64,000 bases of DNA, from positions 1-64,000 of the forward strand of contig JAJZAQ010000012.1 in the NCBI GenBank assembly GCA_021799355.1, written 5' to 3'. The translations under genes and the position numbers were made by a program. The notes below the pieces were generated by a model that ran no database searches, was not told the origin of the DNA, and was given only the letters and a program-made list of their open reading frames with translations. The stretch comes from Pseudomonadota bacterium. GTDB lineage: Bacteria > Pseudomonadota > Gammaproteobacteria > Burkholderiales > Burkholderiaceae_C. Shown here in pieces: positions 19,941 through 28,760 of this stretch; the stretch's first letter is position 1; each line of letters opens with the position of its first letter.

Positions 19941-20852
19941 TCAGGGATGTGGGTGCCGCGCCGGGGTGGATGCAGCCGGGCGCTGCCAGGCGGCGAGCAA
20001 AATCGCCAGCAGAATCAGACTTCCGCCGAGCACCGCCTGCGCGCTCAGCCGCTGCGCGCCGAGCAGCACCGCGCTGCCGCTGGCGAACACGATTTCCACC
20101 GTCATCACGACCGCGGTGAGCGCCGAAGGCAGGCGCGCCGCGCCGAACTGCAGGCCGAAATTCGCCGCCAGGAAGGCCAGCGCCATCGCCACCACGCCAG
20201 CCACCCACCCCGGCGCCGCAGCCGGCAGCGGCGCGATGCTGCCGCGCGCGGTGAGCACGGCGGCCACTGCGCCGGCGACGACCACGCCGCCGGCGAACAT
20301 CGCCAGCCCGCGGGCCTGCGCCGGGGTGTGGGCGTATTTGCGCAGCAGCACGTTGTTCAGCGCGAAAAACATGCCGCCGGCCACGCCCAGCCAGTCGGCC
20401 AGATGGCGCGGCAGCGGCAGCCCGCCGTCTGCCGGCCACAGCACCACCATGGCTCCGGTCAGCGCCAGCACCAACCGCAGCGCGAGCAGCCGGGTGAGCC
20501 GCTCGCGCAGCAGCCAGCGCGCCAGCAGCGCGGCCCACACCGGCATCAGATAGAACAGCAGCACCACGCGCACGACGTCGCCCTCGGTCACTCCCCAGTT
20601 GAACGCCGCGTTGGTCGCCCCCGAAGCGAGCACGATGCCCCACAGTGGCCGGTTGCGCCACAGTGCCGCCAGCGCCGACGGCGCCGCGGCGACGATGAGC
20701 GCGCTGCTCACGGCGTACATCGCCGCCGTCGCCCACAGCGGATCGAGACCGAGCGCGCGCAGCTGCCGGAACGGCCACCACGACACGCCCCAGACGAAGG
20801 CGTTGAGCATCAGGGCGAGAACCGCCGCCAGGGTTTGCGCGCGCGTGGCCAT
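19941..20852 (-). CDS. EamA/DMT-family transporter
   Basis: A 303-aa inner-membrane protein with ten predicted helices arranged as two EamA repeats, the drug/metabolite transporter fold (RhaT/YdcZ/PecM-like). The first repeat begins FVWGVSWWPFRQLRALGLDP. The second begins at DWLGVAGGMFFALNNVLLRKYA and ends with the usual GGSLILLAILLAAWQ helix. It lies 13 bp downstream of the TlpA-like gene on the same strand. Direction and substrate (often an amino acid or metabolite efflux) cannot be assigned from sequence. Confidence 0.88.
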   Translation of the reverse strand: MATRAQTLAAVLALMLNAFVWGVSWWPFRQLRALGLDPLWATAAMYAVSSALIVAAAPSALAALWRNRPLWGIVLASGATNAAFNWGVTEGDVVRVVLLFYLMPVWAALLARWLLRERLTRLLALRLVLALTGAMVVLWPADGGLPLPRHLADWLGVAGGMFFALNNVLLRKYAHTPAQARGLAMFAGGVVVAGAVAAVLTARGSIAPLPAAAPGWVAGVVAMALAFLAANFGLQFGAARLPSALTAVVMTVEIVFASGSAVLLGAQRLSAQAVLGGSLILLAILLAAWQRPAASTPARHPHP

Positions 20853-20865
20853 CGGCTGCTGCCGC

Positions 20866-21666
20866 TCAGCGCAACGCGGCGATGCCCTGCTGCAGCGTGG
20901 CCGCCGACAGCTCGCCGACGTGCACGCGCCGCACCGTGCCATCCGCGGCGATGAACAGGGTGGTGGGCAGCCCCGGTGAGCGGTAGGCGGCGAGCAGCCG
21001 GCTGTCCGGGTCGAGCACGATCTGCGGCGCATGCAGCCGCTGGCGCTGCAGATACGCGGCGACGCGCTGCGCGTCCTCGCCCTCGTTGACCAGCACGATA
21101 CGCGCCCCGTCAGGCTGCTGCGCCGCAGCGATGAGCAGCGGCAGTTCGCGGCGGCACGGCGGACACCACGTCGCCCACAGATTGACCACCAGCGGCTGCC
21201 CACGCAGGCTGGCCAGCGCCAACGGCGGGCCGGCCAGCGTCGGCAGGGTCAGCGCCGGCAGCGGTGGGCGCGGCGGCTGCATCGCCTGCAGCAGCGCGGT
21301 TGCCGCCAGCACGACGACGGCACCGGAGGCCGCGCTCAGCGGCAGGCTTTGCCGCAACGCCGGCCGGCGCCACGCCCAGAACGCCACGCCGGCGGCAGCG
21401 GCGATCCACCCCGCCAGCGCATCGAAGCCGCGGTCGCGGATGTCGAGCATCGCCAGCGCGCCGGGATAGGCCGCGGCATGGCGCAGCACGAACACCGCGC
21501 GCGCGACCAGCAGCGCCAGCACCAGCAGCGGCAGCAGCGCCGGCTCGGCATTGCCGCGGCCGGATTTTTGCGCCCAGGCCGCCACCCACACCGCCACGGC
21601 GTAGCCCAGCACCAGCAGCAGCGGCGCCCAAGGCAACACCAGCGGCCCCAATCGCAGCGCATCCAT
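20866..21666 (-). CDS. Thiol-disulfide oxidoreductase (TlpA/ResA-like) fused to a membrane domain
   Basis: A 266-aa two-part protein. Residues 1-125 are hydrophobic, with about four helices resembling the N-terminal region of prolipoprotein diacylglyceryl transferase-like modules. Residues 135-266 are a periplasmic thioredoxin fold of the TlpA/DsbE class, with active site NLWATWCPPCRREL and the cis-proline region GLPTTLFIAADG. It probably reduces or oxidises disulfides of envelope proteins. The multi-pass N-terminal domain is unusual for the family, which normally has a single anchor. It is 21 bp downstream of the LplT-like gene; partner proteins are not evident. Confidence 0.85.
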   Translation of the reverse strand: MDALRLGPLVLPWAPLLLVLGYAVAVWVAAWAQKSGRGNAEPALLPLLVLALLVARAVFVLRHAAAYPGALAMLDIRDRGFDALAGWIAAAAGVAFWAWRRPALRQSLPLSAASGAVVVLAATALLQAMQPPRPPLPALTLPTLAGPPLALASLRGQPLVVNLWATWCPPCRRELPLLIAAAQQPDGARIVLVNEGEDAQRVAAYLQRQRLHAPQIVLDPDSRLLAAYRSPGLPTTLFIAADGTVRRVHVGELSAATLQQGIAALR

Positions 21667-21687
21667 GTCAGCAGGCGGCAGCCGGGT

Positions 21688-23016
21688 TCAATGCGCCACG
21701 CCGTCGTGGCGTGGTTCGCCGATGAGCTGCGTCCAGTCGCGCTGGCGCTGGTTGCGCCGGTGCCAGAGGATCACCAGCCCCATGGCGGCGGTGACGAAGG
21801 CGCCGAACAGCGCGATCACCCACGGCACCGGCAGATTCAGGCGGATGAGCAGGGCGTAGAACGACAGCATGACGAGCACGCTGACGTTTTCGTTGAAGTT
21901 CTGCACCGCGATCGAGTGCCCGGCCGACAGCAGCACATAGCCGCGGTGCTGCAGCAGCGCGTTCATCGGCACGACGAAATACCCGGCGAGCGCGCCGATG
22001 AACACCATGAAGCCGTAGGCGATGAGCATGTACAGCGGCAGTTGCAGCAAGCCGAGATGCAACTGCACCACGGGCAGCAGATCGCGGTTGAAAAACGCCA
22101 GCAGCATGGTCGTCAGCCCCATGCCCATGCCCAGCGGCAGCACGCTCAGGCTTTTTTTCAGCGGCACGCGCAGCGCGGCGCTGACTGCGCCCACGGCCAC
22201 GCCCACGGCCACCGCCGCCTGCATCACCGACGCCATGGTCAGGTCCAGCCCCAGCGCGTGCTCGGCCCATTTGAGGACGATGAACTGCAGCGTCGCCCCG
22301 GCGCCCCAGAACAGGGTAGTGACCGCCAGCGAAATCTGTCCGAGCTTGTCGGTCCACAACACCCGAGTGCAGTGGGCGAAATCCATCAGCAGCGCCAGCG
22401 GCCGCGACGTCTGCCGCTCGTAGCGTGCGCCGGTGTCGGGAATGCGCAGATTGCACAGCGCGGCCAGCAGATACACCAGGGTGATGACCAGGATCGCCGC
22501 CTGCGGCGTGGTGCGGATGCCCACGGCGGCCAGGCCGGGCAGACCGAGCAGCAGGTCCGACGCCGCCTGGCTGACGAGAAATCCGCCGAGCACCGTGCCG
22601 AGAATGATCGAGCTGACCGTCGTCCCCTCGATCCAGCCGTTGGCCGCCACCAGTTGCTGCGGCGGCAGCAGTTCGGTGAGGATGCCGTACTTGGCCGGGG
22701 AATACGCCGCCGCCCCCAGCCCGACCACGCCATACGCCAGCAGCGGGTGGACGGAAAACAGCATCAGCACCAACCCGCCGACCTTGACCAGATTGGTGAT
22801 GAACATCACCTTCCACTTCAGGATGGCGTCGGCGAACGCGCCAACGAACGGCGCCAGGACGACGTAGGAAATGGTGAAAAAGAACTTGAGCAGCGGCGTC
22901 ATCCACGCCGGCGACTGCATTTGCACCAGCAGGGCGATGGCGGCGATGAGCAGCGCGTTGTCGGCCAGCGACGAAAAAAACTGCGCCGCCATGATCCAGT
23001 AAAAACCTTTTTTCAT
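21688..23016 (-). CDS. lplT: Lysophospholipid transporter LplT-like (MFS)
   Basis: A 442-aa, 12-helix major-facilitator protein. It shows the LplT opening KKGFYWIMAAQFFSSLADN, then VLAPFVGAFAD and the AAYSPAKYGILTELLPP loop typical of the family that flips lysophosphatidylethanolamine across the inner membrane for reacylation. In E. coli lplT is followed by aas (acyltransferase-synthetase); no aas is present here. The start is MKKGFYW at 23016. The gene is divergent from alr, with about 210 bp between them. Family assignment is good; the lipid substrate is inferred. Confidence 0.9.
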   Translation of the reverse strand: MKKGFYWIMAAQFFSSLADNALLIAAIALLVQMQSPAWMTPLLKFFFTISYVVLAPFVGAFADAILKWKVMFITNLVKVGGLVLMLFSVHPLLAYGVVGLGAAAYSPAKYGILTELLPPQQLVAANGWIEGTTVSSIILGTVLGGFLVSQAASDLLLGLPGLAAVGIRTTPQAAILVITLVYLLAALCNLRIPDTGARYERQTSRPLALLMDFAHCTRVLWTDKLGQISLAVTTLFWGAGATLQFIVLKWAEHALGLDLTMASVMQAAVAVGVAVGAVSAALRVPLKKSLSVLPLGMGMGLTTMLLAFFNRDLLPVVQLHLGLLQLPLYMLIAYGFMVFIGALAGYFVVPMNALLQHRGYVLLSAGHSIAVQNFNENVSVLVMLSFYALLIRLNLPVPWVIALFGAFVTAAMGLVILWHRRNQRQRDWTQLIGEPRHDGVAH

Positions 23017-23228
23017 CAGCTGGCGGCCCGCGCTGCGGGGCCGTGTGGCGGGGCGTGGGGCGAAAGACGGTGCATCGATCGGTGGACGAAGGGCTGGCGG
23101 CAGAGCAACGCTGGGCGGACGCCGGCTGCAGGCGCGCGGCACGCTGGCGGGGTTTATAGCACAGGGCTTTTGCGACAATGGCCGCACTGCAGCCGCATCG
23201 CCGGCAGTTCCACGGTTCACTTGCGCCC

Positions 23229-24332
23229 ATGCCCCGCCCGATTTCCGCCGTCATCCACACCGCCGCGCTGGCGCACAACCTCGCCCGCGTGCGCCAGGCC
23301 GCCCCTGCCAGCAAGGTCTGGGCGGTGGTCAAGGCCAACGCCTACGGCCACGGCATCGCCCGCGCCTACGGCGCGCTGCGCGGCGCCGACGGCTTTGCCC
23401 TGCTCGATCTGGCCGAAGCCGAAAAGCTGCGCGCCCTGGGCTGGGTCGGGCCGATCCTGCTGCTCGAAGGCTGTTTCGCCGCCGAGGACCTGGCGCTGTG
23501 CGAGCGGCTGAACCTGTGGCACGTGGTGCACTGCCGCGAGCAGATCGACTGGCTGGCGGTGCACCGCGGCAGCCGCGCGCACCGCGTGTTTCTCAAAATG
23601 AACACCGGCATGAACCGCGTGGGTTTCCCGCCTGCGGCGTATGGCGCGGCGTGGCAGCGGCTGAACGCCTTGCCGCAGGTCGGCGAAATCACCCACATGA
23701 CGCACTTCGCCCGCGCCGACGAGGACGGCGGCATCGACGAGGCGATGCAGCGCTTCGCCCAGGGCGTGGGCACGCTGCCGGGCGAGCGTAGCCTGGCCAA
23801 TTCGGCCGCGGTGCTGCGCCACGGCGGCGACCGCCGCGTCGCCGCCGACTGGGTGCGTCCGGGCATTGCGCTGTACGGCAGCTCGGCCACCGCGCTGTCC
23901 CCCGACGCCGCGCACTGGGGACTGCAGCCGGCGATGAGCCTGCGCAGCGAACTCATCGACGTGCAGCACATCGCCGCCGGCGAGCGCGTGGGCTACGGCG
24001 GGCTGTTCACCGCGCCGCACGCCATGCGCATCGGCGTGGTCGCCTGCGGCTATGCCGACGGCTATCCGCGCGTGGCGCCCACCGGCACCCCGGTGGTGGT
24101 CGACGGCGTGCGCACCCGCCTGGTCGGCCGGGTGTCGATGGACATGCTCTGCGTCGATCTGGAGCCGGTGTTCGCCGCCGGCGGCCAGCCGGGAGTCGGC
24201 AGCACGGTGCTGCTGTGGGGGCAGGACGCGCAGGCCGAACTGCCGATCGACCAGGTCGCCGCCGCCGCGGGCACGCTGGGCTACGAGCTGATGTGCGCGC
24301 TGGCGCCGCGGGTGCCGGTGCGCGTGGAGTGA
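23229..24332 (+). CDS. alr: Alanine racemase (PLP-dependent)
   Basis: A 367-aa alanine racemase making D-alanine for peptidoglycan. The PLP lysine lies in [13 protein letters not shown] (Lys 35), and the second catalytic base Tyr in [13 protein letters not shown] (about residue 256). The phosphate-binding NSAAVLRH and the [10 protein letters not shown] signature are present. Start [18 protein letters not shown] is typical. The stop overlaps the possible GTG start region of radA, and alr-radA adjacency is common in Burkholderiales. Normal length, nothing missing. Confidence 0.96.
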   Translation: MPRPISAVIHTAALAHNLARVRQAAPASKVWAVVKANAYGHGIARAYGALRGADGFALLDLAEAEKLRALGWVGPILLLEGCFAAEDLALCERLNLWHVVHCREQIDWLAVHRGSRAHRVFLKMNTGMNRVGFPPAAYGAAWQRLNALPQVGEITHMTHFARADEDGGIDEAMQRFAQGVGTLPGERSLANSAAVLRHGGDRRVAADWVRPGIALYGSSATALSPDAAHWGLQPAMSLRSELIDVQHIAAGERVGYGGLFTAPHAMRIGVVACGYADGYPRVAPTGTPVVVDGVRTRLVGRVSMDMLCVDLEPVFAAGGQPGVGSTVLLWGQDAQAELPIDQVAAAAGTLGYELMCALAPRVPVRVE

Positions 24333-24337
24333 GCGCC

Positions 24338-25750
24338 GTGGCCAGACCGCAGACCGTTTACATCTGCTCCGCCTGCGGCGGCCACTCGGCCAAGTGGCAG
24401 GGCCAGTGCCCGCACTGCCAGGCTTGGAACACCCTGGTGGAAAGCGTCGAACGCGCCCCCGACTCCGCCCGTGCGGGCGCGCGCCACGGCGCCGCCGCCG
24501 CGCATTTCGGCGCCCGCGCCGGCCTGGCCACTCCCAGCGGGCCGCTGCTGCTGGGCGAGGTGCAGGCCGAGCGTCACCGTCACCAGCCCTGCGGCATCGG
24601 CGAGCTCGACCGTGTGCTCGGCGGTGGCCTGGTGCCCGGCGGCGTGCTGCTGCTCGGCGGCGATCCGGGCATCGGCAAGTCCACCCTGCTGCTGCAGGTG
24701 CTCGCCGGCCTCGCCGCGGAATTGCCCACGCTGTACATCAGCGGCGAAGAATCCGCCGCGCAGGTGGCGCTGCGCGCGCAGCGCCTGGGGCTGCAGCACG
24801 CCCCGGTGCGGCTGATGGCCGAAACTCAGCTCGAAGTCATGCTCGATACGCTGGCCAGCCAGCGGCCTGAGATTGCCATCATCGACTCCATCCAGACCGT
24901 CTACACCGAGGCGCTGTCGGCCGCGCCCGGCTCGGTGTCGCAGGTGCGCGAGTGCGCAGCGCAGCTCACCCGCGCGGCCAAGGCCGGCGGCATCACCCTG
25001 GTGCTGGTCGGCCACGTCACCAAGGAGGGTGCGCTGGCCGGGCCGCGCGTGCTCGAACACATGGTCGACACCGTGCTGTATTTCGAGGGCGACACGCAGT
25101 CGCGCTTTCGCCTGATCCGGGCGATCAAAAACCGCTTCGGCGCGGTCAACGAACTCGGCGTGTTCGCCATGACCGAGCACGGGCTCAAAGGCGTCTCCAA
25201 CCCGTCGGCGATTTTTCTCTCCACCCACGCCGGGCCGGTTCCCGGCACCTGCGTGCTCGCCACGCTGGAGGGCACGCGGCCGCTGCTGGTGGAAGTGCAG
25301 GCGCTGGTGGACAGCGCCGCCGCGCCCAGCCCGCGCCGGCTGTCGGTCGGGCTGGACGCGGCGCGGCTGGCCATGCTGCTGGCCGTGCTGCACCGCCACG
25401 CCGGGGTGGCCAGCGGCGACCAGGACGTGTTCGTCAACGCCGTCGGCGGGGTGCGTATCACCGAGCCCGCAGCCGACCTGGCCGTGCTGCTGGCCATCCA
25501 GAGCTCGCTGCGCAACCGCGCGCTGCCGCGCGGCCTGCTGGCCTTCGGCGAGGTGGGGCTGGCCGGAGAAATCCGCCCGGCGCCGCGCGGTCAGGAGCGG
25601 CTGCACGAAGCCGCCAAGCTCGGCTTCACCCAGGCCATCATCCCTGCGGCCAACGCCCCCAAAGGCACGGCGCGACGGTTCGAGACACTGGAACTGCACC
25701 CGGTGTCGCGCATCGACGAAGCGCTCGACGTGGTGCGCGCGCTGGCCTGA
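24338..25750 (+). CDS. radA: DNA repair protein RadA
   Basis: A 470-aa RecA-related branch-migration helicase involved in recombinational repair. It has an N-terminal C4 zinc finger (ICSACGG and CPHC), Walker A GGDPGIGKST, Walker B EIAIIDSIQTV, the RadA-specific KNRFG motif (IKNRFGAVNELG), and a C-terminal Lon-protease-like domain. The GTG at 24338 gives MARPQTVYICSACGG as in homologues; a GTG at 24329 overlapping the alr stop is a possible alternative, giving four-base coupling. No ATG is available near the start. Confidence 0.95.
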   Translation: MARPQTVYICSACGGHSAKWQGQCPHCQAWNTLVESVERAPDSARAGARHGAAAAHFGARAGLATPSGPLLLGEVQAERHRHQPCGIGELDRVLGGGLVPGGVLLLGGDPGIGKSTLLLQVLAGLAAELPTLYISGEESAAQVALRAQRLGLQHAPVRLMAETQLEVMLDTLASQRPEIAIIDSIQTVYTEALSAAPGSVSQVRECAAQLTRAAKAGGITLVLVGHVTKEGALAGPRVLEHMVDTVLYFEGDTQSRFRLIRAIKNRFGAVNELGVFAMTEHGLKGVSNPSAIFLSTHAGPVPGTCVLATLEGTRPLLVEVQALVDSAAAPSPRRLSVGLDAARLAMLLAVLHRHAGVASGDQDVFVNAVGGVRITEPAADLAVLLAIQSSLRNRALPRGLLAFGEVGLAGEIRPAPRGQERLHEAAKLGFTQAIIPAANAPKGTARRFETLELHPVSRIDEALDVVRALA

Positions 25751-25774
25751 CGCCCGTGCCCGACGCGACCCGCG

Positions 25775-26164
25775 TCAACGCCGTTCCCAGCGCCCGCCCT
25801 CGGCGCGCCAGCCGTCGCCATGCGGCACCCAGCGGTACGGCACCCAGTGGTAGCCGGGACGCGGGGCCTCCCAGCGCCCGCGGTGCCACACCCAGCGGCC
25901 GCCGATCCAGCCCCAGTAGCCGCTGATCCAGATCGCCCCGGGGAACGGCGCCACGCCGACGACCTCGACCTGCGGTGGCGGTGGCGCCACGGGGGCGATG
26001 TCATAGGCCGGCGCCGCCGGGGCGTAGACGGCGCCGTAGGGCGGTGGCGGCGCAGGCGCCACCACACACCCGGCGAGCGCGCCCAACCCCGCGGCGGACG
26101 ATGCCAGAATCACCAGCCGCCGCGGCCACGCGGCGCGGCGTGCAGACTGAGCAGATGCGGTCAT
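25775..26164 (-). CDS. YXWGXW-repeat lipoprotein
   Basis: A 129-aa secreted protein. The N-terminal signal ends in a lipobox-like LGALAGC, a Pro/Ala-rich linker follows, then a tryptophan-rich block with two WxxGxW-type repeats (WVWHRGRW and HGDGWRAEGGRW) spaced by GYHWVPYRW. This matches the YXWGXW repeat family seen in many Burkholderiales envelope proteins, whose function is unknown. It lies 24 bp from the convergent radA stop and reads away from the ABC exporter gene. A surface or peptidoglycan-associated location is inferred from the lipobox. Confidence 0.8.
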   Translation of the reverse strand: MTASAQSARRAAWPRRLVILASSAAGLGALAGCVVAPAPPPPYGAVYAPAAPAYDIAPVAPPPPQVEVVGVAPFPGAIWISGYWGWIGGRWVWHRGRWEAPRPGYHWVPYRWVPHGDGWRAEGGRWERR

Positions 26165-26260
26165 GACGGGTTCTTTCGCAAAGATCGTGGAACATGCCGC
26201 TTCAACGCTGCAAGCCGTCCGATCCGCGACAGCCGCCGCTGCTTTTTGTTCGCCGGCGGT

Positions 26261-28102
26261 TCACGCAAACGCCGGCGCGCCACCGGCCTGATCGACGCCG
26301 GCAGCATCCTGGCGGAACTGTTCGGCGTCGCGCCGCTCCAGGTGCGCCGGCCCTTCGCCGCGGGCGTCGGCGACGACGGCGAAAATCTGCTGGTGAAACG
26401 CCGCCACCCCGATGCGGTGCGCCACGCTGACCAGCGTGGTGTCGGGCAACCGCTGCCGCAGCACGGCATACATCGCGCGCTCGGTCGGCGCATCCAGCGC
26501 GCTGGTGGCCTCGTCCATGAACAGCCACTGCGGGGCGATGAGCAGCGCGCGGGCCACGGCCAGGCGCTGCTGCTCACCCGGGGACAGCCGCTGCATCCAG
26601 GTGTCCACCTGGTCCAGCGCTGCCTCCAGGTAGGGCACACGCGCCAGTTGCAGCGCCTCGGCGATCTGCGCCGAGCCGAACTGGTCGGGCGACTGCGGGT
26701 AAGTCAGCGCCTGCCTGAGCGTGCCCAGCGGCAGGTAGGGCTTTTGCGGCAGGAACAATGTGCTGCCGGCCGGGCCGTGGGCGTGTTCGGCGTGCAGCGC
26801 GTACGGCCAGATGCCCGCCAGCCAGCGCACCAGCGTGCTCTTGCCGCTGCCTGACGGTCCGGTGAACAGGGTGTGCTGACCGCGGCCGATGTGTTCGCCG
26901 GCGCATTGCAGCAGCGGCCTGCCGTCGGGAGCGAGCAACAGCAAATCGCCCAGCGCCACCGATTCGCGCGCGCTGCGCAGCGGCACCACGGCAGCCGCGC
27001 CGCCGCCGGGCGGCAGTCCCAGCGGCGATGCCGGCGGCGGGGCGTGTTGGGCGTTGCGCATGGCCTCGACGAAGGTCTGCAGCCGTTCGACCGTGGCGCG
27101 CCAGTCGGCGATGCTGGTGTACGCGCCGATGAACCACGACAGCGCGCCCTGCACCTGGCCGAACGCCTGCGCCGTCTGCGTCAGCCCGCCGAGCTGGATC
27201 TGCCCGGCGAAATACCGCGGCGCGGCCACCAAGATGGGGAAGATGATCGCCAGCTGGCCGTAGAACGCGGTGTACCAGGTAAACAGCTTCTGCCGCCGCA
27301 TGATCCCCCACCAATTGCTCCAGACGTTGGCGAAGCGGTCGCGGTGGCCGTCGAGTTCGCGCTGTTCGCCGTTGTACAGCGCGATGCCTTCGTCGTGCTC
27401 GCGGGTGCGCGCCAGGCCGAAGCGGAAATCGGCCTCGTAGCGCTGCTGGTTGAAATTCAGCCGGATCAGCGGTTTGCCCACCCAATGGGCGATGACGCTG
27501 CCCACGCCGGCGTACAGAATCGCCACCCACACCATATAGCCCGGGATGGTGATGCCCAGCAGCGTCACCGACCCCGACAGCATCCACAGCATGAGCAGGA
27601 AGGAAAACAGCGTCACCAGCGACGAGACGAAGCCGAAAAACAGGTTCAGGCTGCTGTTGATGAAGCCGCCGATGTCATCGGCAATCCGCTGGTCGGGGTT
27701 GTCGGTGTTGCCCTGGCGCAACGACATGCGGTAATGCGTGCCGCCGGACAACCAGTCTTTGAGAAACACCTCGGTCATCCACCGCCGCCAGCTGATCTGC
27801 AGCATTTGCAAAAAATACTGCGAATACACCGCCAGCGCGATGTAGAGAAAAGCGTAGCCGGTGAACACCAGCAGCAGATGCTTGAACGCGGCAAAGTTTT
27901 TCGCCTGCAGCGCGTTGAAAAACTCGCCGTTCCACTGCGTGAGCTTGACGTTGACCCACACCAGCGCGAGATTCATCGCCAGCACCAGCAGCAGCAGGCC
28001 CCAGCCCTTTTTTTTCTCTTCCGACACCAGGTACGGTTTGGCCAGGGCGTAGAAATGACGGAACGCAAAACGGTACGACGGCGCAGAGGCTTGCGGCTGC
28101 AT
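26261..28102 (-). CDS. SbmA/BacA-like ABC transporter, fused permease and ATPase
   Basis: A 613-aa half-transporter. The membrane domain (residues 1-330, six helices) is of the ABC_membrane_2/SbmA-BacA type, with the signature WMTEVFLKDWLSGGTHYRM and DNPDQRIADDIGGF. The nucleotide-binding domain has Walker A FTGPSGSGKSTLVRW, the signature LSPGEQQRLAVARAL, Walker B QWLFMDEATSALD and the H-loop VSVAHR. Relatives import peptides, B12 or bleomycin-like molecules, or move very-long-chain acyl compounds. ATG at 28102 is preceded by AGGAG; an upstream GTG is possible. Substrate unknown. Confidence 0.9.
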   Translation of the reverse strand: MQPQASAPSYRFAFRHFYALAKPYLVSEEKKKGWGLLLLVLAMNLALVWVNVKLTQWNGEFFNALQAKNFAAFKHLLLVFTGYAFLYIALAVYSQYFLQMLQISWRRWMTEVFLKDWLSGGTHYRMSLRQGNTDNPDQRIADDIGGFINSSLNLFFGFVSSLVTLFSFLLMLWMLSGSVTLLGITIPGYMVWVAILYAGVGSVIAHWVGKPLIRLNFNQQRYEADFRFGLARTREHDEGIALYNGEQRELDGHRDRFANVWSNWWGIMRRQKLFTWYTAFYGQLAIIFPILVAAPRYFAGQIQLGGLTQTAQAFGQVQGALSWFIGAYTSIADWRATVERLQTFVEAMRNAQHAPPPASPLGLPPGGGAAAVVPLRSARESVALGDLLLLAPDGRPLLQCAGEHIGRGQHTLFTGPSGSGKSTLVRWLAGIWPYALHAEHAHGPAGSTLFLPQKPYLPLGTLRQALTYPQSPDQFGSAQIAEALQLARVPYLEAALDQVDTWMQRLSPGEQQRLAVARALLIAPQWLFMDEATSALDAPTERAMYAVLRQRLPDTTLVSVAHRIGVAAFHQQIFAVVADARGEGPAHLERRDAEQFRQDAAGVDQAGGAPAFA

Positions 28103-28308
28103 GGCGCGGAACACTCCTGAAAATCGGGCGGCTGCGGCATTGTGCCTGCACGCGCACGGTCGTCATGCCGGTGCGGGCTTGCCGTTGAGCGCAGCCTACG
28201 CCGCCCGGCTGAGCCGCGGCTTAAACGCCGGCCGTGTGCGCCCCCCGCGGGCTGCTGCGCCGCGCACCCCGTATGATGGCACTTTTCCGCACGACCGTGC
28301 TTTTTGCC

Positions 28309-28584
28309 ATGACCGACCCGACCCTTCCCGCTGCGCTGCAAACCGCCTTCGACGCCGCCGTGGCGCGTTCGCACACCCTGGCCACGCGCCCGGACAACGC
28401 CACCCTGCTGCAGCTGTATGCCCTGTACAAACAGGCCACCGTCGGCGACGTGCAGGGCGAGCGGCCGGGCATGACCGACTTCGTCGCCCGCGCCAAATGG
28501 GACGCCTGGGCTGCGCTGCGCGGTCAGACCCGCGCGCAGGCGATGCAGCACTACATCGACCGCATGACCGCCCTGGCCGGATAA
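28309..28584 (+). CDS. Acyl-CoA-binding protein (ACBP)
   Basis: A 91-aa four-helix acyl-CoA-binding protein that buffers long-chain acyl-CoA esters in the cytoplasm. Diagnostic residues: LLQLYALYKQATVGD (helix 2, Tyr-Lys ligand pair), then ARAKWDAWAALRG (Lys and Trp of helix 3) and the final HYIDRMTAL. The start MTDPTLPAAL is preceded by a weak site; upstream ATGs in frame would add a non-conserved tail. Stand-alone ACBP is frequent in Burkholderiales. Single-gene unit. Confidence 0.93.
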   Translation: MTDPTLPAALQTAFDAAVARSHTLATRPDNATLLQLYALYKQATVGDVQGERPGMTDFVARAKWDAWAALRGQTRAQAMQHYIDRMTALAG

Positions 28585-28641
28585 GCCCCGCAGCCGCAAC
28601 GCCGCGGTGACATTTTGTTGCCTTCGTGGTGTTTGATGTTC

Positions 28642-28655
28642 TTGACGCATATCAA
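28642..28655. promoter_or_regulatory. FNR/Anr-type box
   Basis: TTGAC-GCAT-ATCAA matches the FNR/Anr consensus TTGAT-N4-ATCAA with one mismatch. It lies about 105 bp upstream of the monohaem barrel gene at 28761, in a locally AT-richer stretch. If it acts from the usual -41.5 position, transcription would start near 28690. This suggests oxygen- or nitric-oxide-responsive control of the downstream pair. A CRP-type reading is less likely because the TTGA(C/T) core is FNR-like. Confidence 0.6.
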
Positions 28656-28760
28656 GTTTTCCAGTTCTGTGGCGGCAAGAATGGGAACACGCCAAACCCC
28701 TTTTGTTGATGTGCGCCAATTTGTCGCACGCGGCAAAACGGGAACAACACGGAGGCTGTC